Source: WFTC01 sp047635955 (lineage in GTDB: Bacteria; Patescibacteriota; Gracilibacteria; UBA1369; 2-02-FULL-48-14). Taken from it: a stretch of DNA of 9,707 nucleotides. The stretch's first letter is position 1. Each line of letters opens with the position of its first letter. The translations under genes were made by a program, and so were the position numbers. The notes beneath the pieces are model-generated. The model did not search any database. It was not told where the DNA came from and worked only from the letters and a program-made list of their open reading frames with translations. The DNA lies in the NCBI GenBank assembly GCA_047635955.1, contig JBLIGW010000037.1, positions 1 through 9,707 on the forward strand. The letters run 5' to 3'. Shown piece after piece: positions 1 to 5,588 of the stretch.

Positions 1-132
1 AGAAGATGCTCTGGTGAAAGAGTCGTGAACTTTTTCAGGATCTTGAAGGAAGAATATCCGTTTAAAAAACTGACGGTAAATTCTTCCAACAAATATCTAT
101 TTAAAATTACTCAAGATGCTAATTTTTTTTAA
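1..132 (+). CDS. 3' end of an unrecognised protein (partial, N-terminus outside window)
   Basis: Frame 1 is open from the first base to a TAA at 130-132, giving 43 residues; the other two plus-strand frames close within the first 30 bases. The fragment reads RRCSGERVVNFFRILKEEYP at its start and ends ITQDANFF, with the mixed charged/hydrophobic pattern of a soluble domain end. I recognise no family. Its last 14 bases overlap the 3' end of the convergent DoxX-like gene, an arrangement seen in compact genomes. There is no room for a separate terminator between the two genes. It could also be a chance open frame, because only 132 bases are visible. Confidence 0.45.
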   Translation, partial: RRCSGERVVNFFRILKEEYPFKKLTVNSSNKYLFKITQDANFF

Positions 133-997
133 AAGTTTTTCCATAAAGTATCAGCAGGACCGCCGTTCCAATAATAGGTAAATGCCCCATTAACTCAACC
201 CACCCTTCGGAATAATAACCTTGTACAAAAAAGAAGATATTACTTGAGAGTAAAACCCCTGCGAGTACTAAGGTATTGATTCTTGGGATTAAGCCCAAAA
301 GCATAAGGACTCCAAAAACTAACTCCATTGAACCTGCGGACATAACAAAAAGCCTATCACTGTAATCAAAACCTAAAACTGACATGAAGTTTACTTCGTA
401 ATCAGCCATAAAACTTAAAGCCCTTCCAGGTGACAATAATTTCTCTGTAAAAGCAAGTATGATCAATGCGAGTCCCGTGCTTATTCTCAAGATATCCAAA
501 GAAGAATCTTTCCATTTAATCCAATCATTATTCAATGGTTTTTCAAGCCATAAGAATGCAACCATACCTAGAACATTAATGTACTCAATGCTTTCAAGCG
601 GCCCAAAACTTAAGACTGCAGCCAGGTAACTTGTCAGAAGCAAACCAGCTCCAATCCACACCCAGCGATTCAAAATTAAAAAAAGTGCCGCAAGCACCTG
701 AAGAATAGGAACCACTAAAGTGTTTGCTTCATAATGAGGAACTAGCATGACTTGATTGGCTGCCGCAAAAATCAATGATGCCGCTAAAGTGACTTGAAAA
801 AAATAAACCCATTTAGAGCGAGTGTCCTTAAGCCACTTCATCCATGATTTATTTGGACCTTTAACCTTTCTGTCTAAAAGGAACGCACTCAAAATCAGAA
901 TCACTCCAATGAACATCCACCCATACCATTCAGAAAAAGCATAACTTGGTACCTCTAGCCCCCCCTCTGCGAACCATTTGACATGTGCGATAATCAT
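119..997 (-). CDS. DoxX-like polytopic membrane protein
   Basis: The 292-residue product is dominated by hydrophobic helices, about nine by eye: near residues 25-42, 64-84, 94-110, 112-131, 138-151, 170-188, 216-236, 241-259 and 271-286. The C-terminal half has the DoxX/SURF4-like pattern: a helix beginning ISTGLALIILAFTEKLLSPG, then ELVFGVLMLLGL followed by an arginine, and a final helix introduced by GHLPIIG. Known DoxX-family proteins are small four-helix membrane proteins linked in some cases to redox or thiol chemistry; this one has extra N-terminal helices and no evident catalytic residues, so its role is unknown. The ATG start has no Shine-Dalgarno motif. It lies 21 nt downstream of the SLH-like lipoprotein gene and is probably cotranscribed with it. 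Family call is moderate; function is not assignable. Confidence 0.7.
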   Translation of the reverse strand: MIIAHVKWFAEGGLEVPSYAFSEWYGWMFIGVILILSAFLLDRKVKGPNKSWMKWLKDTRSKWVYFFQVTLAASLIFAAANQVMLVPHYEANTLVVPILQVLAALFLILNRWVWIGAGLLLTSYLAAVLSFGPLESIEYINVLGMVAFLWLEKPLNNDWIKWKDSSLDILRISTGLALIILAFTEKLLSPGRALSFMADYEVNFMSVLGFDYSDRLFVMSAGSMELVFGVLMLLGLIPRINTLVLAGVLLSSNIFFFVQGYYSEGWVELMGHLPIIGTAVLLILYGKTFKKN

Positions 998-1018
998 AAT
1001 TTACGGTTTTAATTTCAT

Positions 1019-2065
1019 CTACTTTATCATAGATAGTTTATAAGCTAAATAGGCTGTCTCCCCCCTGGTCATCCAACGCCTGTCAGTAAAACCCTCTAGC
1101 ATCCACTCATTCTGCAATGCCAAACCCACATAAGAATTGTACCAAGGCCATGTTTGTAAGGGAGTTAAATCATGAGCATCAATCAAGATGGCCAAAACAT
1201 CCAAAGTCTTTTGATCTTCATCATCAATCTCAATGTCACAAACTAAAGACAAAGCCAGGCAGAGCTCAGTAACATCTTTACCAGAAGCAATCTTGTAAGG
1301 GAGGAAATCTTCACCAAAAACAAGAGTCTGATCACTTAACCAATCAATAGCTTCTGTCGTTGAATCACCATGGTAGACGTCATTGTAGACACCAGTAGAC
1401 ACCGCAGGGTGAAGTACAACAAAGGCCTCCTCTAGATAAGTTGGCAACATGTACACATCATCTGACTCACTTAAATCCAAGGCCCTCCACTCATCAAAAT
1501 CTATAATTGCATCGGGTGAAGAAGAGAATTGTGTTGGCCCCTCTGCGGCAGTGACTACAACTTGAAAATGATTCGCCATGTCCTGAGCAAAAGTATCTGA
1601 AACTTCATGACCTTTAGCTAGATTACAACCGTTAAAAGTAACCGTCCCAGCTGATGAAAAAACACTTCTATCAAGATCGTAAATAGACGCCGCTAAATAA
1701 TCTTCATTATAAGAAGGATCATTTGCATACAAAGATCCATTCACTCCGGGCACTTGATTCACAAAGAGCGCAACATTGTTCCCATGTCCAAAATATTCTA
1801 AATGTTCAATTTCACCAGTTTCAAGATTGAAATTTTTCAGGACACTAACAAATTCATTACCACTGCCCACCTCATGTATCACGCCTCCGTTTTCTCTTTG
1901 ATAAGTCAGTGCTGCCAAATTAAACAAATTACCTGAAGTCCCTCCCTCACCAACTATGATCAAGGTATTTATATCTTTAAGAGGCTCCATTAAATCGGCA
2001 TGAAGCACTGAGCTTTGTCCTGAACAGGAACTTAGAAGTAACACTAAAATCAAAAGTATTCTCAT
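1019..2065 (-). CDS. Exported lipoprotein with caspase-like (DUF4347-like) region and C-terminal SLH-like domain
   Basis: I chose the ATG at 2065 (348 aa) over an in-frame TTG at 2101 because a lipoprotein signal peptide, MRILLILVLLLSSC, starts exactly there; the lipidated Cys would be residue 14. Residues 30-180 alternate beta-like strands with small loops and contain LEYFGHGNN (His94) and VTFNGCNLAKG (Cys147). This His-Gly ... Gly-Cys spacing matches the dyad of clan CD/caspase-fold proteins and most resembles the DUF4347 pattern (SHG ... YGCN.A.G). The last ~41 residues (WYNSYVGLALQNEW ... GFTD ... MTRGETAYLAYKL) look like an S-layer homology module. The protein is therefore probably tethered outside the membrane and may bind the cell wall or process surface proteins; enzymatic activity is inference. 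It is followed after 21 nt by the DoxX-like gene. No Shine-Dalgarno motif precedes the ATG. Confidence 0.72.
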   Translation of the reverse strand: MRILLILVLLLSSCSGQSSVLHADLMEPLKDINTLIIVGEGGTSGNLFNLAALTYQRENGGVIHEVGSGNEFVSVLKNFNLETGEIEHLEYFGHGNNVALFVNQVPGVNGSLYANDPSYNEDYLAASIYDLDRSVFSSAGTVTFNGCNLAKGHEVSDTFAQDMANHFQVVVTAAEGPTQFSSSPDAIIDFDEWRALDLSESDDVYMLPTYLEEAFVVLHPAVSTGVYNDVYHGDSTTEAIDWLSDQTLVFGEDFLPYKIASGKDVTELCLALSLVCDIEIDDEDQKTLDVLAILIDAHDLTPLQTWPWYNSYVGLALQNEWMLEGFTDRRWMTRGETAYLAYKLSMIK

Positions 2066-2091
2066 GAATATATGAAAGCACAATCCAAGAC

Positions 2092-2120
2092 TGGAAAGCA
2101 ACGAAGGGTTCTAGTATGAT
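2092..2120 (+). promoter_or_regulatory. Candidate sigma70-type promoter for the FKBP-polX-lipoprotein-rsmG-rlmE operon
   Basis: TGGAAA at 2092-2097 (4 of 6 match to TTGACA) is followed after exactly 17 bp by TATGAT at 2115-2120 (5 of 6 match to TATAAT). This would give a leader of roughly 25 nt before the ATG at 2151. It lies in the 85-bp divergent gap between the two operons. I found no comparably good promoter for the minus-strand gene starting at 2065. Confidence 0.5.
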
Positions 2121-2150
2121 CTCTTTACATTATTCTTTTAAAACTCAAGA

Positions 2151-2627
2151 ATGTCCCACAAACTTATGAGCTTGATGCTCCTATCACTACTAGCCCTTCT
2201 ACCAGCTTGTAACTCAGAAGAACCTGACGTTACTGAAATTGATTTCACTACTGAAAATACTATTATTGAAGAAACAACTAACCCCTCAGAACTCATGACA
2301 GTCGACGAATTACTTATTGAAGATATTACGGTTGGAGAAGGCGCAGAAGCCGTTGCCGGTAAAACCATCACCGTTCACTACGTTGGTACACTTACGGATG
2401 GAACTCAATTTGATAGCTCACGTGATCGTGGGATGCCTTTTGAATTCAATCTAGGTGCAGGACAAGTGATTGCTGGTTGGGATCAAGGATTTGAAGGGAT
2501 GAAAATAGGTGGACTGAGAAAACTCACTATCCCTTCTGACCTTGCTTACGGTGACAACGGAATTGGAGGAACTATTCCTGGAGGAGCCACTCTAGTATTT
2601 GAGGTTGAACTAATCAGCGTTGACTAA
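2151..2627 (+). CDS. FKBP-type peptidyl-prolyl cis-trans isomerase, lipoprotein
   Basis: The 158-residue product would catalyse cis-trans isomerisation of prolyl bonds in exported proteins from the outer face of the membrane. A signal peptide ends in the lipobox LLPAC (Cys20). A Thr/Glu-rich linker spans 21-50, and one complete FKBP domain spans about 55-158. Pocket residues of the FKBP family are visible: Tyr77 (VHYVG), Phe87-Asp88 (TQFDSSRDRG), Phe99, Val106-Ile107 and Trp110 (GQVIAGWDQGFEGM), Tyr133 (DLAYGD) and Phe150 (LVFEVELI), so it should be active. It is the first gene of the plus-strand operon and its TAA overlaps the polX ATG by one base (TAATG), suggesting translational coupling. 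The start lacks a Shine-Dalgarno motif; Met6 is an alternative start that would keep the signal peptide. Confidence 0.95.
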   Translation: MSHKLMSLMLLSLLALLPACNSEEPDVTEIDFTTENTIIEETTNPSELMTVDELLIEDITVGEGAEAVAGKTITVHYVGTLTDGTQFDSSRDRGMPFEFNLGAGQVIAGWDQGFEGMKIGGLRKLTIPSDLAYGDNGIGGTIPGGATLVFEVELISVD

Positions 2628-3577
2628 TGATTAACGATCGCATTGCTCAAACCTTTGATGAAATTGGGAATATGCTTGAAGTGCTTGGGAAAAACATTTT
2701 CCGAGTTCGAGCCTATTACCGAGGAGCAGAATCAGTGCGAAACTTTGGAGAAGACCTAGCTGCGCTTCATGCAGCTAAAGACGAAATGATTGAGGACATT
2801 CCTGGAATTGGAAAAGATCTTCATGCAAAAATCATTGAGATGATTGAGACGGGTGCTTGCGAAATGCATACCCGTCTTTTAGAAGAAGTTGGCCCTGGGA
2901 TCCTAGAGATATTACGACTACGAGGAATTGGCCCTAAAAAAGTGAAACTCTTTTACGACCAACTCGGCATTAGCACTCTAGATCAACTCAAAGCCGCTGC
3001 TGAAAGTGGCGCCCTTGCAACCCTCCCTCGTATGGGTGAGAAAAGTCAGGAATCAATACTTAGCTCTATCAATCAAGGAAGCATTGGTAAAGAACGTATC
3101 CCCCATGATTCAGCATTAAAGGCAGCTGAGATTTTCATCAAATACATGAAGACTTGTAAGGATTTGGAGCAGATTCAATTTGCCGGAAGCTTACGACGTG
3201 AAAAGGAAACCATTGGAGACATTGATCTTCTTGTTAGTGGAACTGAAAATGTAAAAATCCGTGAGCACTTTCTCGCTTATGAAAAAGTTCAACAAACACT
3301 TGGCGCTGGAGAAACTAAATCTAGCGTTATTCTAGAAGGAAACATGCAGGTTGACTTACGAATTGTACCAAGTGAAAGCTTTGGTGCTGCCCTTCTCTAC
3401 TTCACAGGGTCTAAGCACTTCAACATCAAATTAAGAACCCATGCACTCAAGCAAGGATTCAAAGTAAATGAGTACGGATTGTACAAAGGTGAGGAGAAAA
3501 TTGCAGGAATTACTGAGCAGGAAATGTTTGACGGACTTGGCATTGATTTTGTCCCACCAAATCAGAGAGAAGAATAG
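2627..3577 (+). CDS. polX: Family X DNA polymerase (PolX/Pol beta type) lacking the PHP domain
   Basis: The 316-residue product is a repair polymerase of the Pol beta superfamily, expected to fill short gaps. An N-terminal 8-kDa-like domain (about 1-75) contains a helix-hairpin-helix at IPGIGKDLHAK; further HhH-like loops are at 100-105 (GIGPKK) and 133-139. The nucleotidyltransferase palm has GSLRRE (187-192) followed by catalytic Asp198 and Asp200 (GDIDLLV) and third Asp243 (QVDLRIV). The nucleotide-pocket motif YFTGS is at 258-262. The protein ends at FVPPNQREE, just where bacterial PolX normally continues into a PHP exonuclease domain of about 240 residues. That domain is absent and the next frame is an unrelated lipoprotein, so the length resembles eukaryotic Pol beta (about 335 aa). 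The start overlaps the FKBP stop codon. Confidence 0.93.
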   Translation: MINDRIAQTFDEIGNMLEVLGKNIFRVRAYYRGAESVRNFGEDLAALHAAKDEMIEDIPGIGKDLHAKIIEMIETGACEMHTRLLEEVGPGILEILRLRGIGPKKVKLFYDQLGISTLDQLKAAAESGALATLPRMGEKSQESILSSINQGSIGKERIPHDSALKAAEIFIKYMKTCKDLEQIQFAGSLRREKETIGDIDLLVSGTENVKIREHFLAYEKVQQTLGAGETKSSVILEGNMQVDLRIVPSESFGAALLYFTGSKHFNIKLRTHALKQGFKVNEYGLYKGEEKIAGITEQEMFDGLGIDFVPPNQREE

Positions 3578-3631
3578 CTGGTAACAGATCAAATTAGTCG
3601 CTATTATGTGCAGGAATTCATTCCAAATGCC

Positions 3632-4303
3632 ATGAAAAAAATACTACTTACGTTTCTAAGCCTAATAATCCTATCGGGTTGTTCTTTGCTTTCCGCTTAC
3701 ACAGTTACATTTACCACCCCTGTTAATTCAGCGGTAAACCCTGTTAGCGACACTTTAGACCTAGCACTTTCTCAACCAGCTATGGCCTATATCTCCGAAG
3801 TTGACTGTGCCAACCACGATCCCGTTGCACTCTTACCTATCGTTAGTTTTGAGATGAAAACAAGCAATGTGCACAACTTAAGTCTAGAACTTTTGAGCGG
3901 CTACGAAGCAAGAACTGAATGTGAAGTTCGAGTTACTGTCTTTGACCAAACGACTACTGCGACTAGTTCAGATTCTATTTCACTCTATGTTTTAGAAAAA
4001 CCAGTTGAAACTGAAGAATATGCTGAACAAATCATTAGCTGTGAATCACAAGAGGGTACTTGGAATGCCTGTGGCTCCGCTTGTGAAGAAGGAGATGAAC
4101 TCTGTATACAGGTTTGTGTGCCCCAATGTGAATTTACTAAAGAACCTATTGCAGACCCTATCGTTGAAGTACCCCGCACAGAAACCACTCAAGCAACTTG
4201 TGTAGATGCCGGTGGTGAATGGAACCGTGCTTGTTCAGACGATGAAGTCTGCGAAGAATGGTGTGATATACAAACTATTATTGACCCTAGCGATGAACTA
4301 TAA
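3632..4303 (+). CDS. Cys-rich lipoprotein with a beta-sandwich-like domain and two CxxxxGxWN repeats
   Basis: The start is taken at the ATG at 3632, which opens a classic lipoprotein signal MKKILLTFLSLIILSGC (Cys17); an in-frame GTG at 3608 would put extra residues ahead of it. The mature part has three zones. Residues 22-122 are Thr/Ser-rich and beta-like with Cys59 and Cys97, resembling an Ig-like fold. Residues 137-166 carry six cysteines (SCESQEGTWNACGSAC ... CIQVCVPQC). Residues 190-211 carry four more (TCVDAGGEWNRACSDDEVC ... WC). The two Cys zones share the pattern C-x5/6-G-x-W-N-x-(A)C and look like repeats of one small disulfide module, reminiscent of protease-inhibitor or TIL-like modules of candidate-phyla proteins, though I cannot name the family. 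It should sit on the outer membrane face. The gene end overlaps rsmG by 11 nt. Function unknown. Confidence 0.85.
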   Translation: MKKILLTFLSLIILSGCSLLSAYTVTFTTPVNSAVNPVSDTLDLALSQPAMAYISEVDCANHDPVALLPIVSFEMKTSNVHNLSLELLSGYEARTECEVRVTVFDQTTTATSSDSISLYVLEKPVETEEYAEQIISCESQEGTWNACGSACEEGDELCIQVCVPQCEFTKEPIADPIVEVPRTETTQATCVDAGGEWNRACSDDEVCEEWCDIQTIIDPSDEL

Positions 4304-4934
4304 ATTAATTGAAATCTTTAAAGATTACTCGACACGACTCAACCTACTTTCAAGAGGAGATCGTGAACTCTTGGAACAAAAACATTTCCCAGACGCACTA
4401 GAAGTGCTCAAGATTTGGACTCCTGAGAATGGATCTAAAATTGCTGACATCGGAACCGGTGGAGGTTTGCCTGGATTGGTTTTAGCATCAGAACTTCCTG
4501 AATGTGAGTTCACTTTGATTGATGCGAGACAAAAGAAAGTTGAAGCTGTTGAAGGAATGGCCAAAGAAGCTGGACTTAAAAACGTTACTGGACGTAGTGG
4601 TCGCTTTGAAGTGATTGCCCGTGAAGAAGAATACCGTGAACAGTTTGATTTTGTTACAGCTCGTGCTGTTGCATCTCTGCCTGTTCTCTTAGAATATGCT
4701 GCTCCCTTTCTAAAGGTTGGTGGTCAACTTTTGGCATGGAAGGGGCCAAGCTACACTGAAGATTTAAATAAGGCTCGTGAGGCAATGGAAATTCTAGAGA
4801 TGGACCTAGAAACTGAACACCCTTACCTGCTACCTACTGGTGAGGAAAGAGTTATTCTTGTCTTTAAAAAGATAGATGTCACTCCTGAAAAATACCCTCG
4901 TCCAGATGGAAGACCAAAAAAATCCCCTCTATAG
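4293..4934 (+). CDS. rsmG: 16S rRNA (guanine527-N7)-methyltransferase RsmG
   Basis: The product methylates N7 of G527 in the 530 loop of 16S rRNA using S-adenosylmethionine. I start it at the ATG at 4293 (213 aa, MNYKLIEIFKDYSTRLNLLS), which gives the usual family length; frames opening earlier run through the preceding lipoprotein gene and are not RsmG-like. Visible motifs are the SAM-binding IADIGTGGGLPGLVLA (50-65), the acidic strand LIDARQKKVEAVE (75-87, Asp77 binds the ribose), and FDFVTARAVASLPVLLEYAAPFL at 118-140 with the family-typical Arg124-Ala-Val, followed by LKVGGQLLAWKG. It overlaps the Cys-rich lipoprotein gene by 11 nt and abuts rlmE with no gap (TAG-ATG). Loss of RsmG is known in other bacteria to give low-level streptomycin resistance. 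Confidence 0.95.
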   Translation: MNYKLIEIFKDYSTRLNLLSRGDRELLEQKHFPDALEVLKIWTPENGSKIADIGTGGGLPGLVLASELPECEFTLIDARQKKVEAVEGMAKEAGLKNVTGRSGRFEVIAREEEYREQFDFVTARAVASLPVLLEYAAPFLKVGGQLLAWKGPSYTEDLNKAREAMEILEMDLETEHPYLLPTGEERVILVFKKIDVTPEKYPRPDGRPKKSPL

Positions 4935-5537
4935 ATGTCTGATCATTTTGTAGTTCAAGACGAATTTTTTAATCGTGCTAAAACAGAAGGATACAGAGCA
5001 CGTAGTGCTTTTAAGCTTAAAGAGATTCAGACCAAATTCAAACTAATTAAAAAAGGACACACTGTAGTAGATCTAGGTGCTGCCCCAGGAAGCTTTATGC
5101 AGGTTATTCTTAGACTGGTTGGTTCAGAAGGAAATGTCTTTGGAATTGATCTTCAAGAAATCGAATCTTTTGACGTTTCTAATGCTCACAGTCTTAAAGC
5201 TGACATCTACAACAAAGATCAAGTTATTGACGCTCTCAAGCAAGCTGGCTTCGAAAAAATTGACGTACTCACTAGTGACCTAGCTCCGAAGACAACAGGA
5301 ATCAAAGATATTGATCAAGGTCGTAGTGCTGAACTCACAGACCAAGCTTTATACATTGCCACTCAGCTACTTAAACCAGGCGGACATTTTGTCGGAAAAG
5401 TTTTTGAAGGAGCCGACTTCCAATGGTTATTACGGCGAGTAAAAAGACGGTTTAAAAAAGTAAGTGTTTTTAAACCAAGCTCTTGCAGAGATAGAAGTTT
5501 TGAAACCTATATCATTGGAATTGGATTTAAACCCTAA
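4935..5537 (+). CDS. rlmE: 23S rRNA (uridine2552-2'-O)-methyltransferase RlmE (FtsJ/RrmJ)
   Basis: This 200-residue protein should 2'-O-methylate U2552 in the A loop of 23S rRNA during late large-subunit assembly. It matches the FtsJ family along its full length. The N-terminus has YRARSAFKLKEI with Lys27; motif I is VVDLGAAPGSFMQVI (44-58); GIDLQEIE follows at 70-77. Asp115 is in SDLAPKTTG, Lys155 in GKVFEG and Glu190 in RSFETYIIG. Together Lys27-Asp115-Lys155-Glu190 form the K-D-K-E tetrad of this family, so it should be active. The ATG directly follows the rsmG stop codon, with no Shine-Dalgarno motif, so translation is likely coupled. It is the last gene before the hairpin terminator and pairs a large-subunit modification with RsmG's small-subunit one. 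Confidence 0.96.
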   Translation: MSDHFVVQDEFFNRAKTEGYRARSAFKLKEIQTKFKLIKKGHTVVDLGAAPGSFMQVILRLVGSEGNVFGIDLQEIESFDVSNAHSLKADIYNKDQVIDALKQAGFEKIDVLTSDLAPKTTGIKDIDQGRSAELTDQALYIATQLLKPGGHFVGKVFEGADFQWLLRRVKRRFKKVSVFKPSSCRDRSFETYIIGIGFKP

Positions 5538-5547
5538 GGTTTATACA

Positions 5548-5578
5548 AAAAAGAGGATCCAGATTGGATCCTCTTTTT
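5548..5578. terminator. Bidirectional intrinsic terminator between convergent operons
   Basis: A perfect inverted repeat, AAAAAGAGGATCC / GGATCCTCTTTTT, forms a 13-bp stem with the 5-nt loop AGATT. The plus strand ends in a T5 run and the minus strand in a T6 run, so the same hairpin can end both the rlmE-terminated operon (stop at 5537) and the PKD operon coming from the right (stop at 5589). The 51-bp gap between the two genes holds nothing else. Confidence 0.92.
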
Positions 5579-5588
5579 AAAAGTTCTA

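Noticed and set aside
2066..2101. TTG start adding 12 residues to the SLH-like lipoprotein
   Set aside because: It would bury the signal peptide behind a non-typical leader; the ATG at 2065 places the positively charged residue and hydrophobic core where a lipoprotein signal needs them.
4206..4292. A 29-residue N-terminal extension of RsmG
   Set aside because: It lies entirely inside the lipoprotein gene, has no RsmG similarity, and the ATG at 4293 gives the usual family N-terminus.
3985..5283. Short alternative frames inside the Cys-rich lipoprotein, rsmG and rlmE genes
   Set aside because: Each overlaps a gene with clear family motifs in another frame, and none has a coherent domain or signal peptide.
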